DNA from: an uncultured Bacteroidales bacterium
GTDB taxonomy: Bacteria > Bacteroidota > Bacteroidia > Bacteroidales > UBA932
Assembly (NCBI GenBank): GCA_934680015.1
Contig: CAKUSP010000001.1
Span: 124,001-188,000, forward strand
Direction of reading: 5' to 3'
Length of the DNA stretch: 64,000 nucleotides
Numbering within the stretch: the first letter of the stretch is position 1; each line of letters begins with the position of its first letter. Positions 26,885 to 35,266 of this stretch are shown here, in pieces. The position numbers and the translations under genes were made by a program. The notes beneath the pieces are model-generated. The model did not search any database. It was not told the origin of the DNA and saw only the letters and a program-made list of their open reading frames with translations.

Positions 26885-27370
26885 ATGAGACGGCTGTATT
26901 TTATTTGGGGACTTGTTCCGCTGGTGTTATTTTGTTTGTTAAGTAGGTCATTTATGTCTTTCGCCTACCCACAGACAGAAGGCGATAATTCTGCCGTTGA
27001 AGTTATCGCATGGTTTGATAAAAGGGATACGATGACGTATTGGATTAATTCGCAGAATTGGAATATAGAAAATGGAGACTCTGTTAAAGTTTCAGATGTG
27101 TCTACAAAAGTCTTGATTACAGTAGTTGATTCTACAAAGAAAGACTATGCTATGGAATACAAGTTTTTAGATTTTCGACAAAACATGGCTGGCGTTTATC
27201 CTATGGATAATTTTCAGAATCAAATAGTTGAGAAGATGTCTGATATTATGACAGGCGTCAGCATAGATTTTAAAACCGATGAGTTCGGACATATAATAGA
27301 ATATACTAACCTTGAGGAGGTAGGTAAGAAGGTTGAAGAATTGATCGATTCGTCTTTTGACTGGAGATGA
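26885..27370 (+). CDS. Hypothetical secreted protein
   Basis: About 161 residues. An N-terminal signal-peptide-like stretch (RRLYFIWGLVPLVLFCLLS, then FMSFAYPQ) suggests export. The rest is soluble and polar, with KDYAMEYKFLDF, FQNQIVEKMSDIM and a YTNLEEVGKKVEELI helix near the end. I do not recognise the family. The protein ends abruptly after SSFDWR within a helix, followed by ~270 bp of non-coding or decayed sequence, so it may be a truncated form of a longer protein. ATG 26885 is chosen over TTG 26870. Confidence 0.55.
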   Translation: MRRLYFIWGLVPLVLFCLLSRSFMSFAYPQTEGDNSAVEVIAWFDKRDTMTYWINSQNWNIENGDSVKVSDVSTKVLITVVDSTKKDYAMEYKFLDFRQNMAGVYPMDNFQNQIVEKMSDIMTGVSIDFKTDEFGHIIEYTNLEEVGKKVEELIDSSFDWR

Positions 27371-27442
27371 TCTGTAATATCCTTTTCTATCTTTCTGAAT
27401 AACATGATATTAACACTTTTCCATATAATTTTGCAAGGATAA

Positions 27443-27586
27443 ACTACATTTTTCCATGCGGTGGTCGGCAAGACAGAGTCAAGGCATTATTGTGATGCCT
27501 TAAAGTTAAAATGGAAAAAAGTTGTTGCTGTGGGGTTGAACTTTTCAGTGAAAGATGGTGTGAATACTTTAGAGTGGAAAGTGTGA
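27443..27586 (+). pseudogene. Unidentified coding remnant
   Basis: The frame reads HAVVGKTESRHYCDALKLKW and then VVAVGLNFSVKDGVNTLEWK to a TGA, directly after an in-frame stop and with no start. The composition looks like real protein, so this is probably the C-terminal end of a lost gene. I do not recognise the family. The rest of 27371-27637 shows nothing else. Confidence 0.35.
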
Positions 27587-27637
27587 AATTTTATCAATAA
27601 TTTTCTTAAATTGGTCGAAATTTAAAATTGTAATGCT

Positions 27638-27943
27638 ATGATGTATTGTCCTAAATGTGGGGCACCTCACGAAGATGGCGCTTCATTTTGTCCGAATTGC
27701 GGAACTCCGTTAAAGTATGATAATGTTCAGCAACAGACTAATAACAATGATAGGTGGCTTATCAGCCTTCTTCTTTGTGCATTTGGAGGAGTGTTGGGTT
27801 TACATCGCTTTTACACTAACAACATCGCTACCGGAGTTATAATGCTTTTAACTGGCGGTGGTTGCGGTATATGGTGGATAGTGGATCTGATTATGATAGC
27901 TGCCAATACTTATCATGATGGTAACGGAAATCTACTCAAATAA
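27638..27943 (+). CDS. Zinc-ribbon plus TM2-domain membrane protein
   Basis: 101 residues. A zinc ribbon with CPKCG and CPNCG (residues ~4-22) is followed by a linker and a TM2 domain: LLLCAFGGVLGLHRFYTNN, then TGVIMLLTGGGCGIWWIVDLI with two membrane helices. TM2 proteins are small inner-membrane proteins of uncertain function. It is followed two bases later by a second zinc-ribbon membrane protein and then by a DUF2752 protein; the three are clearly one operon. Confidence 0.85.
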   Translation: MMYCPKCGAPHEDGASFCPNCGTPLKYDNVQQQTNNNDRWLISLLLCAFGGVLGLHRFYTNNIATGVIMLLTGGGCGIWWIVDLIMIAANTYHDGNGNLLK

Positions 27944-27945
27944 TT

Positions 27946-28314
27946 ATGAAGTTTTGTCCTAATTGTGGAGCTTCGGTGGAGGATAATGCTTCTTATTGTT
28001 CCAATTGTGGAACTTTCCTCTTAGAAAATAACCCCATAGCTTCGTGCCCTCGCACTTACTTGGTCCTTTCGGTGATAAGCACTTTTATTTTTTGTCTGCC
28101 GCTGGGCTTGGTGGGATTGCTTAATTCCATAGAAGTTAGTAATGATTATCGTTCAGGCCGATACGAACAGGCTTTAAGGGCAAGCAGTAGGGCCAAACGA
28201 TTCAGCATCGCTGCTATCATAGTGGGCTGCGTGTGGTTGATTGCTTGGTGTGCAATTATCGCATGGTGTTTCAGTTGCGGATATGACTTTGACGATGTGA
28301 TATCTTCGATATGA
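27946..28314 (+). CDS. Zinc-ribbon plus CD225/dispanin-like membrane protein
   Basis: 122 residues. A zinc ribbon with CPNCG and CSNCG (residues 4-22) precedes two hydrophobic segments: YLVLSVISTFIFCLPLGLVG, and FSIAAIIVGCVWLIAWCAII after the loop SNDYRSGRYEQALRASSRAK. That arrangement is typical of the CD225 family. The function is not known. It overlaps the next gene by four bases. Confidence 0.8.
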   Translation: MKFCPNCGASVEDNASYCSNCGTFLLENNPIASCPRTYLVLSVISTFIFCLPLGLVGLLNSIEVSNDYRSGRYEQALRASSRAKRFSIAAIIVGCVWLIAWCAIIAWCFSCGYDFDDVISSI

Positions 28315-28694
28315 GTCGTCATCCTAAAATAGCCCTATGGATAAGTGCCTTTTTGTGCTTGTTCATAGGGTTTTATGTTTATGCCAATTTCGACCCACTT
28401 AAAAGCCAATGGTTCCCGCGCTGTCTGTTCTTGACTCTTACTGGACTTAAATGCCCCGGTTGCGGAAGTCAGCGCGTATTTCACTCATTGCTAAATGGTG
28501 ATGTAAGACAGGCATTGGGGTACAATGCTTTGCTCGTAATCCTTTTGCCGTATATTATATTGCTTATTTTCAGTGCTTTATTTAAAAATCGATGTGAAAG
28601 ACTTTATAGCGCGCTTTCTTCTCCTGCACTTGTCTATGTTTTAATCATTGTGACAGTTCTATGGTGGATATTGCGTAATGTGTTTAATTGGTAA
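28311..28694 (+). CDS. DUF2752 membrane protein
   Basis: 127 residues with three hydrophobic helices and the family signature LTGLKCPGCGSQRVFHSLLNGD (residues ~44-65), in which a Cys pair sits at the membrane edge. The function is unknown. DUF2752 genes are often found next to TM2 and CD225 genes in Bacteroidota, as here. Confidence 0.83.
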   Translation: MSRHPKIALWISAFLCLFIGFYVYANFDPLKSQWFPRCLFLTLTGLKCPGCGSQRVFHSLLNGDVRQALGYNALLVILLPYIILLIFSALFKNRCERLYSALSSPALVYVLIIVTVLWWILRNVFNW

Positions 28695-28832
28695 ATGATT
28701 ACGGCTATTTACGAGGAACTGTTAAGGCTTGCTAAAAATCAGGTATGCATTTTGCACTTGAACGCGTATATGTCTTTCTTGCTCTCGGCAAGATATGGTT
28801 TTACTAATAATCAATCGCCTTTCGGGGTATAA
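28695..28832 (+). CDS. Possible small protein of 45 residues
   Basis: An ATG immediately follows the DUF2752 stop (TAA-ATG, no gap) and opens a 45-codon frame starting MITAIYEELLRLAKNQ and ending NNQSPFGV. The abutting start suggests translational coupling with the membrane-protein operon. I recognise no family. It may equally be chance or the stump of a larger gene. Confidence 0.35.
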   Translation: MITAIYEELLRLAKNQVCILHLNAYMSFLLSARYGFTNNQSPFGV

Positions 28833-28845
28833 AAAATTCGGTGTT

Positions 28846-29235
28846 ATGGATGTTAAGTTTTATTTATGTCGTATTTGCGGAAATCTTATCTGCAAGGTAG
28901 TTGATTCAGGTGTAACACCTGTGTGCTGCGGCTCTGAAATGACGCTGTTGGAGCCTAAAAGTAAGGATAATGGTGTTGAAAAACATTTGCCGGTTGTGGA
29001 ATGGGTCGATGATTCCACATTGAAGGTTAAAGTCGGTTCTATACCTCATCCCACTACTAAGGAACATCATATAGTGATGATTGCTCTTGAGACCTTAAAT
29101 GGTGTGGATATAAGGATGCTGGATAATTCAAAAGGTGAAGCTCCCCAGTCATTGTTCCACTGCTCTAAGTCAGAAGTAAAAGGGGTTTATGCATATTGCA
29201 ACTTGCATGGATTGTGGTATTCGTCTTTAAAGTAA
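28846..29235 (+). CDS. Desulfoferrodoxin-like superoxide reductase
   Basis: About 129 residues. The N-terminal desulforedoxin-like part has CRICGN and VCCGSEM (C-x2-C ... CC, one rubredoxin-type iron). The superoxide-reductase part has EKHLPVVEW, SIPHPTTKEHHIVMI (His ligands) and CNLHGLW near the end (the Cys/His ligands of the catalytic iron). The enzyme reduces superoxide to peroxide in the cytoplasm of anaerobes. ATG 28846 (MDVKFYLCRICGN) is the natural start; longer in-frame starts add unrelated residues. Confidence 0.87.
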   Translation: MDVKFYLCRICGNLICKVVDSGVTPVCCGSEMTLLEPKSKDNGVEKHLPVVEWVDDSTLKVKVGSIPHPTTKEHHIVMIALETLNGVDIRMLDNSKGEAPQSLFHCSKSEVKGVYAYCNLHGLWYSSLK

Positions 29236-29444
29236 AATTTAGAATACTATGTGGTATTAAATTGTTTTGAAATTATCATCCTAATCTGACATGACTATTT
29301 AAGAAGCTGCAAAATCGAATCAAGTTGATTGGAAATAGTCGGGATTTGAGTCTTTGTTAAATTCTTTGAAAATCGTTAATTTTACTGCCGGTATCAGTGC
29401 CTGAGTTTAGGGCATTTGATGCTGGCATTTTAAAATATACAAGC

Positions 29445-30863
29445 ATGACACTAATTAAATCCATTTCCGGAATACGCGGAACTATTGGAGGACCTATTGG
29501 CGAGGGCCTCACTCCTATTGATATTGTTAAATTCACCTATGCCTATTGTGCCACCTTACCATCACGAAAGCCCACTCCTAATGGTGAAAAGTATAAGATT
29601 GTAGTGGGGCGTGATGCTCGTATCAGCGGGCAAATGGTGGAGCAGTTGGTGTGTGGAACCCTCATCTCCTGTGGCGTGGATGTGGTTAAGTGCGGATTTG
29701 CCAGTACCCCGACTACGGAATTGGCAGTTAAATTTGCTGGAGCCGATGGGGGTATAATACTTACAGCCTCGCACAATCCCAAACAATGGAATGCTCTAAA
29801 GCTTTTAAATGAGCATGGTGAGTTCTTAACAGCTGCCCAGGGGCAGGAGATATTGGCACTGGCAGAAAGAGAGGATTTTGATTTTGCTCCGGTAGAATGT
29901 CTTGGCCATATAGAAGAAAAAGATTTTACTCAAGAGCATATAGATTCTGTGCTTGCGCTTGACGCCGTGGACGTGCCGGCCATTCGTAATGCGCATTTTA
30001 AAGTGGCGCTCGATGCGATAAACAGCGTGGGTAGTATAATTATGCCGCGACTTCTTAAGGAGTTGGGGGTAGAGTGCATTACGATTTATGGGGAACCAAA
30101 CGGGGATTTTGCGCACAACCCAGAGCCGTTGCCTAAAAATCTGGAGGAGTTGAGCCGTACTGTGGTGGAGAATAAATGCGATTTAGGAATAAGCGTGGAT
30201 CCTGATGTTGACAGGCTTGCTTTTATATGCGAAGATGGAAAACCTTTTGTAGAGGAATATACGCTGGTAAGTGTGGCTGATTATCTTCTTGAAAGAGCTG
30301 AAAAGGAGGGAGTTATGCCACGTAATACGGTGTCTAATCTAAGCTCAAGCCGTGCCCTTAGAGATGTGACTGAGGCTCACGGAGGTACATATTATGCTGC
30401 TGCTGTGGGCGAGGTTAATGTTACCACTAAAATGCATGAAGTTCATGCTCTTATAGGTGGAGAAGGAAATGGAGGTGTTATCTATCCAGCCTCACACTAT
30501 GGACGGGATGCTATGGTGGGTGTAGCTTTGTTTTTAAGCAGCTTGGCACATAAAAAATGTAGCGTGAGTGAATTGAAGGCATCACTTCCTCAGTATTATA
30601 TAGCTAAAAATAGGATAGAACTTTCCGATGCAGCGGTGATCGATCGCATTTTGAACTCTTTAAAAGAACACTTTAAAAACGAGAAGATAAACACCATAGA
30701 TGGCGTGAAGATAGATTTTGAGAAGGAACGCACATGGGTTCATCTAAGGAAGTCGAATACAGAACCTATAATTAGAGTTTATAGTGAAGCTCCTTCTGAA
30801 AAGCAAGCTGTGGAATTAGGTCAGCAGGTAGTGGAATTGGCAAAACAAATTATTGCACGCTAA
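29445..30863 (+). CDS. glmM: Phosphoglucosamine mutase
   Basis: About 472 residues of the alpha-D-phosphohexomutase family. It shows the start KSISGIRGTIGG, the catalytic phosphoserine loop TASHNPKQWN (Ser ~109), the metal loop DPDVDRLAF, the sugar loop GEGNGG and the phosphate loop RKSNTEPIIRVYSE. This type in Bacteroidota interconverts GlcN-6-P and GlcN-1-P for UDP-GlcNAc synthesis; phosphomannomutase activity is an alternative. ATG 29445 is preferred over GTG 29397. The stop overlaps the next start by one base. Confidence 0.83.
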   Translation: MTLIKSISGIRGTIGGPIGEGLTPIDIVKFTYAYCATLPSRKPTPNGEKYKIVVGRDARISGQMVEQLVCGTLISCGVDVVKCGFASTPTTELAVKFAGADGGIILTASHNPKQWNALKLLNEHGEFLTAAQGQEILALAEREDFDFAPVECLGHIEEKDFTQEHIDSVLALDAVDVPAIRNAHFKVALDAINSVGSIIMPRLLKELGVECITIYGEPNGDFAHNPEPLPKNLEELSRTVVENKCDLGISVDPDVDRLAFICEDGKPFVEEYTLVSVADYLLERAEKEGVMPRNTVSNLSSSRALRDVTEAHGGTYYAAAVGEVNVTTKMHEVHALIGGEGNGGVIYPASHYGRDAMVGVALFLSSLAHKKCSVSELKASLPQYYIAKNRIELSDAAVIDRILNSLKEHFKNEKINTIDGVKIDFEKERTWVHLRKSNTEPIIRVYSEAPSEKQAVELGQQVVELAKQIIAR

Positions 30864-31927
30864 TGTTTAGTTTCCGAACGACTCCACTCGAGGCCCAGTT
30901 GGACAAAAGTTTGAATGAGGGCAAGGTGGGCTGTTTTTGTAATCAGAATTGTTTTGACACTGCTACTGGTGAGTATATGTACGAGATTTTCCGAAAAAGG
31001 GGGAATCTCGCACATTTGTTCATGCCTTCATCGACAGAACTCACTCCAGGGACCGACCATATCGAATTCGACCAGAGTGATTTAGAGGAACTTGACGCAG
31101 TAGTCGTGGAAATACAGGATGTAGGGGTCAGGTACTTTAATTTTACTCGTGATGTAATGCGTCTTTTGAGCATGCGTGCTCGAATGGAGAATGGCCCCTC
31201 TATCTATATCGTAGATCATATTAATCCTCTGGGTAGGGTAGTAGAGGGAACTATGCCTGTAGTGGATACTGATATGTGGACTCCTAAAGTGGCTCATCGT
31301 CATGGACTTACACTCGCTGAATTATGTAATGTCTATTACGACGAGATAGATGGTAGGTTCCCGCTTCATGTGATATCCGCTGTTTGTAGCCAGAGCGGAA
31401 GAGATATTATGCCATGGACGATAGCACCGTCTTCCGATTTGCCGGGCATGTTTTCAGCGGCTATGTATAGTGGAGGTGGCTTATGGAATAACACTACCAT
31501 CACTCCTGCTATCGGGACATCTCGCCCTTATGAATATATAGGAGCTCCGTGGATTAATCCTAGTCGAACAACCGATGCGCCTCATCCGGAAGATGTCATC
31601 TTGCGTCCTTGCTCATTCACTCCGTCTGCTGGGCGATATGAGGGAGTTGCATGTCAAGGCTATCAGATAATATTAAAGCCTGGAGCACAATATCATAGCC
31701 TACTTCATACTTTGGAGTTTATGCGTTTTTTTATGGAGCATTATTCTCAATTCGAGATGCTTCCTTCTTTATTTACAAAGGTTGCCGATCCTGTGATAGC
31801 GGAATTTCTAAAAGGAAATATTACATTCGATATAGTTCAGGAACACGTTAAAATAGAAGAGCAGAAATGGATTCGTAAAGCAAAGCGTTACACTCTTTAC
31901 GATGAAACACCTTACAGGATTAAGTGA
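30863..31927 (+). CDS. NamZ-like protein (DUF1343)
   Basis: 354 residues. DUF1343 motifs are visible: MPSSTELTPGTDH, VVEIQDVGVRYF, IYIVDHINPLGRVVEG, HRHGLTLAEL and WINPSRTTD. Characterised NamZ enzymes are exo-N-acetylmuramidases. No signal peptide is seen and the N-terminus is shorter than in exported NamZ, so it may act on muropeptides in the cytoplasm. The one-base overlap with glmM suggests linkage of amino-sugar recycling with GlcN-phosphate metabolism. Confidence 0.8.
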   Translation: MFSFRTTPLEAQLDKSLNEGKVGCFCNQNCFDTATGEYMYEIFRKRGNLAHLFMPSSTELTPGTDHIEFDQSDLEELDAVVVEIQDVGVRYFNFTRDVMRLLSMRARMENGPSIYIVDHINPLGRVVEGTMPVVDTDMWTPKVAHRHGLTLAELCNVYYDEIDGRFPLHVISAVCSQSGRDIMPWTIAPSSDLPGMFSAAMYSGGGLWNNTTITPAIGTSRPYEYIGAPWINPSRTTDAPHPEDVILRPCSFTPSAGRYEGVACQGYQIILKPGAQYHSLLHTLEFMRFFMEHYSQFEMLPSLFTKVADPVIAEFLKGNITFDIVQEHVKIEEQKWIRKAKRYTLYDETPYRIK

Positions 31928-31971
31928 AATGGATGTAGGAAATGATGGGTAGTGCAGAATAATTTTAAAAA

Positions 31972-33522
31972 ATGAAGGAGTTTGATGTAATAATTGTAGG
32001 TGGAGGTGCTACTGGAGCTGGAACGGCGCGAGATTGTGCGCTGAGAGGTTTACGCACGCTTCTTATTGAAAGAGATGATATAGCGTGCGGTGCATCTGGA
32101 AGGAATCACGGACTGCTACATAGCGGAGCGCGATATGCGGTTAATGACCCAGAATCGGCTGCAGAGTGCATAAAAGAGAATATGACACTGCGCCGTATAG
32201 CCCGTAATTGTGTGGAGGCTACTGGAGGTCTTTTCATATCTTTGCCCGAGGATGGATTAGAGTATCAGTCAGATTTTATAAAAAAATGTGAAGCATCAGG
32301 CATAAGCACCGAGGTGCTGACACCTCAAAAGGCGCTGGCTCTTGAACCGGAGATTAACCCTGACTTGATAGGTGCTGTAAAAGTCCCAGATGCTTCTGTG
32401 GATCCTTTCCGTTTGGTTTCTGATAATGTGCTGGATGCCCGTCTTCATGGGGCAGAGGTAAAGACAAGGCATGAGGTGTTATCTTTGATTAAGGAAGGCG
32501 TTACCATTATGGGGGTAAAGGTTTTGGATAAAGAGACAGGTCTTACGGAAAACATTTATGCCCATTATGTTATAAATGCAGCAGGTATATGGGGCGCACA
32601 TATAGCGGACATGGCAGGAGTGAAGATTGGCATGTTGCCAGCAAAGGGCTCGCTGTTAGTCTTTAATCAGAGATTGGCAAAAATGGTTATAAACCGATGC
32701 CGTAAACCAGCCAATGCCGATATCCTTGTTCCTGGCGATGTGGTTAGCATAATCGGTACCACTTCAGATAAAGTGCCTTTTGAACAATGTGATAATATGA
32801 GAGTCACAAAGGATGAGGTGGACCTGCTACTTCTAGAGGGTAGTAAACTCGTTCCACGTCTCTCTGACACTAGGGTGATTCGTGCATACGCTGGAGTACG
32901 TCCACTAGTTGCTAGTGATGACGATCCTACAGGAAGAAGCGTCAGCCGAGGAATTGTGCTTTTGGACCATTCACAAAGGGATGGAGTGCGTGGTTTTATC
33001 TCTATAACTGGAGGGAAACTAACTTCATACAGATTAATGGCCCAGATGGTTACAGACTTGGTATGTAAAAAATTAAGTTTTGAAAAGCCTTGTCAGACTG
33101 CGCAGCTTCCTCTTCCAGGATCAGAGCCGGATAAACTGAAAGGAACTTCGGTCGTAATGAAAGCTGCTATGGGGCGGCATGGTAATCAGGTGGAGGCCAT
33201 GACTTTTGATCAGAAGGGCAGCGAGGTGGTCTGTGAATGTGAACAAGTGAGTAGAGCCGAAATCTCTTATGCAGTTAAAGTTCTGGGTGTAAAAACTCTA
33301 GATGATTTGAGGCGAAGAACAAGAGTAGGTATGGGCCCTTGCCAGAGCTGTTATTGCCTTAAAAAGGCAGCTATGCTCTTAGCTCAAGAATTGGGCACTC
33401 CGCAACAGGCTGAAAGTCTTGAGAATGAATTTTTACAGCGCAGATGGAAAGGCATAGTCCCTATATGCTGGGGTGACGGACTTGCCGAAGCGGAATTGAT
33501 GAGAAAAAAGTACGGAAGATGA
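31972..33522 (+). CDS. glpA: Anaerobic glycerol-3-phosphate dehydrogenase subunit A
   Basis: 516 residues. It has the N-terminal FAD-binding motif IIVGGGATGAGTARDCALRG, the GlpA/GlpD segment GRNHGLLHSGARYAV, and a C-terminal BFD-like [2Fe-2S] domain (CECEQVSRAEI ... GMGPCQSCYC). The domain order and length match anaerobic GlpA. The enzyme oxidises sn-glycerol-3-phosphate to DHAP and passes electrons through GlpB/GlpC to the membrane quinone pool. It overlaps the next gene by four bases. glpB-like, glpC and glpT genes follow in order. Confidence 0.92.
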   Translation: MKEFDVIIVGGGATGAGTARDCALRGLRTLLIERDDIACGASGRNHGLLHSGARYAVNDPESAAECIKENMTLRRIARNCVEATGGLFISLPEDGLEYQSDFIKKCEASGISTEVLTPQKALALEPEINPDLIGAVKVPDASVDPFRLVSDNVLDARLHGAEVKTRHEVLSLIKEGVTIMGVKVLDKETGLTENIYAHYVINAAGIWGAHIADMAGVKIGMLPAKGSLLVFNQRLAKMVINRCRKPANADILVPGDVVSIIGTTSDKVPFEQCDNMRVTKDEVDLLLLEGSKLVPRLSDTRVIRAYAGVRPLVASDDDPTGRSVSRGIVLLDHSQRDGVRGFISITGGKLTSYRLMAQMVTDLVCKKLSFEKPCQTAQLPLPGSEPDKLKGTSVVMKAAMGRHGNQVEAMTFDQKGSEVVCECEQVSRAEISYAVKVLGVKTLDDLRRRTRVGMGPCQSCYCLKKAAMLLAQELGTPQQAESLENEFLQRRWKGIVPICWGDGLAEAELMRKKYGR

Positions 33523-34064
33523 GATACGACGTGGTCATAATAGGTGGAGATGATATTGATGCTCGCCTGGGAATTAAAGCCTTAGAGTCAGACAAAACAT
33601 GTGTTCTAATATGTGTGGGACGCATTAGTGAAGACCATAATAGGGAAGAATTTAGGCAAAAAGGAGGCACCCTTTTAATGGGAGATAGAGTGAGCCGTGT
33701 CGAATGGTCGTCTTCTAATGAGATAAAAGCCGTATTTACAGAAAATATGGGGAATACTCCTTTAGAAGCCGGTGTCTTTGTCCTATGTTCAGGTAGATTT
33801 TTTACAAGAGGTCTTGTCAGTGATAGAGAAAAGGTTTTCGAGCCAATTTTCGATTTGGATGTAAAATTCTGGAAAGACAGGAGTCTGTGGTGCGTGGAGG
33901 ATTTTTTTGCTCCTCAGCCATTTGAGTCTTTCGGGGTAGTTAGTTCGCCGAGCGGCCATGCTATAAAAAACGGTGAGCAGATAACTAATCTGCTGGTTAG
34001 TGGTAGTATATTGTGTGATGGACAAAATAATGAGGAAACGGTATGCAAGATAATGATACATTAG
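33519..34064 (+). CDS. glpB: Short GlpB-like subunit
   Basis: Only 181 residues, against about 420 for ordinary GlpB. The N-terminus (MRYDVVIIGGDDIDARLGIK) looks like a flavoprotein start, but the GxGxxG dinucleotide loop is altered. The C-terminal part (GVFVLCSGRFFTRGLVSD, FGVVSSPSGHAIKNGEQI) matches the GlpB end. The middle ~240 residues are missing, yet the frame is intact and overlaps both glpA and glpC, so this looks like a stably shortened subunit, not a fresh pseudogene. FAD/FMN binding is doubtful. Position between glpA and glpC is the strongest evidence. Confidence 0.7.
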   Translation: MRYDVVIIGGDDIDARLGIKALESDKTCVLICVGRISEDHNREEFRQKGGTLLMGDRVSRVEWSSSNEIKAVFTENMGNTPLEAGVFVLCSGRFFTRGLVSDREKVFEPIFDLDVKFWKDRSLWCVEDFFAPQPFESFGVVSSPSGHAIKNGEQITNLLVSGSILCDGQNNEETVCKIMIH

Positions 34065-35266
34065 CATTACAGTCTTGTCTGAAGTGTAATATATGCGCTG
34101 AAGTGTGCCCTATGATGGAAGTTAATCCATTATATCCAGGGCCTAAGCAGGCAGGGCCGGATGAGCAACGCTATAGAATAAAGGACGCCGAGTTTTTTGA
34201 TAAATCGCTTAAGTTTTGTCTTAATTGTAAGCGCTGTGAGGTGGCCTGCCCGTCTGGGGTGAAAGTGGGGGATATCATAACTCGCGCGAAGATTAAATAT
34301 GGTAAATCGGAGCATTTCCTAAGGGATAAGATGTTAGTATCTACTGATTTTGTAGGTAATTTGGCTTCTTTTTTCGCCCCTGTTGTAAATGAGGTCCTGT
34401 CATGGAATTTTACAAAGGGTGTGCTTGACGCGACTATCGGAGTTAGTTCTAAGGCTTGTATGCCTAAATATGACTCGGATCGCTTTGATCAATGGTTTAA
34501 GAGCGTGGCCTCGAAGCAGAAAAAGTACCCCCGTTTTGTGGAGTATTTTCATGGATGCTATGTTAATTATAACTACTCACAGCTCGGAAAAGACTTTGTA
34601 ACTCTTATGAATGCTTGTGGATATGGAGTGCATTTGCTTGAAGGCCAATGCTGTTGTGGTGTTGCCATGATTGCCAATGGCTTTGCAGGTGAAGCAAAAA
34701 GGGCTGCTGAAACTAACCTTGCTGCCATTAGAAAGACATCCATTCCGGTTCTCACCACTTCTTCTTCATGTACTTTAACCATTAAGGAGGAGTATTCTAC
34801 CATATTGGAGCAGAATACATCCGATATTCAGGATAAGGTTATGATGGCAGTCAAGTGGATTTTCGATAGGGTGGATAGTGGAGAAGTGAAATTGGCCTTT
34901 AAAAAAGACTTTAAGATGAAGGCTGTGTATCATACCCCATGTCATATGCAAAAGCTTGGAAATCAGATATACTCCATAAATCTTCTTAAGATGATTCCGG
35001 GCTTGGAACTAACCGTGCTTGAACAGAAATGCTGTGGAATGGCCGGTACTTTCGGGTTCAAAAAAGAGTACTATGATCTGTCTCAAAAGATAGGTAAAGT
35101 GCTGTTCGATAGTATAGAATTGCATAGCCCCGAAGTGGTGATAACGGATTGCGAGACATGCAAATGGCAGATTGAATCTGGTACTCATTTGCCGGTATTT
35201 AATCCTATCAGTATCCTCGCTCGTGCCATAGATATAGAACAAACTACTTGTATTAATGAAAAATAA
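34043..35266 (+). CDS. glpC: Anaerobic glycerol-3-phosphate dehydrogenase subunit C
   Basis: 407 residues. Two 4Fe-4S motifs at the N-terminus (CLKCNICAEVCP and CLNCKRCEVACP) are followed by two CCG domains (GQCCCGVAMIANGF and EQKCCGMAGTFGF). This is the standard GlpC/HdrB-like layout that carries electrons from GlpAB to the membrane. The length is normal. The gene overlaps glpB by 22 bp and glpT by 11 bp. Confidence 0.92.
   Translation: MQDNDTLALQSCLKCNICAEVCPMMEVNPLYPGPKQAGPDEQRYRIKDAEFFDKSLKFCLNCKRCEVACPSGVKVGDIITRAKIKYGKSEHFLRDKMLVSTDFVGNLASFFAPVVNEVLSWNFTKGVLDATIGVSSKACMPKYDSDRFDQWFKSVASKQKKYPRFVEYFHGCYVNYNYSQLGKDFVTLMNACGYGVHLLEGQCCCGVAMIANGFAGEAKRAAETNLAAIRKTSIPVLTTSSSCTLTIKEEYSTILEQNTSDIQDKVMMAVKWIFDRVDSGEVKLAFKKDFKMKAVYHTPCHMQKLGNQIYSINLLKMIPGLELTVLEQKCCGMAGTFGFKKEYYDLSQKIGKVLFDSIELHSPEVVITDCETCKWQIESGTHLPVFNPISILARAIDIEQTTCINEK

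Noticed and set aside
28777..28791. CTTGC/GCAAG hairpin before the desulfoferrodoxin gene as a riboswitch
   Set aside because: A 5-bp stem alone is too little; no known riboswitch core can be seen.
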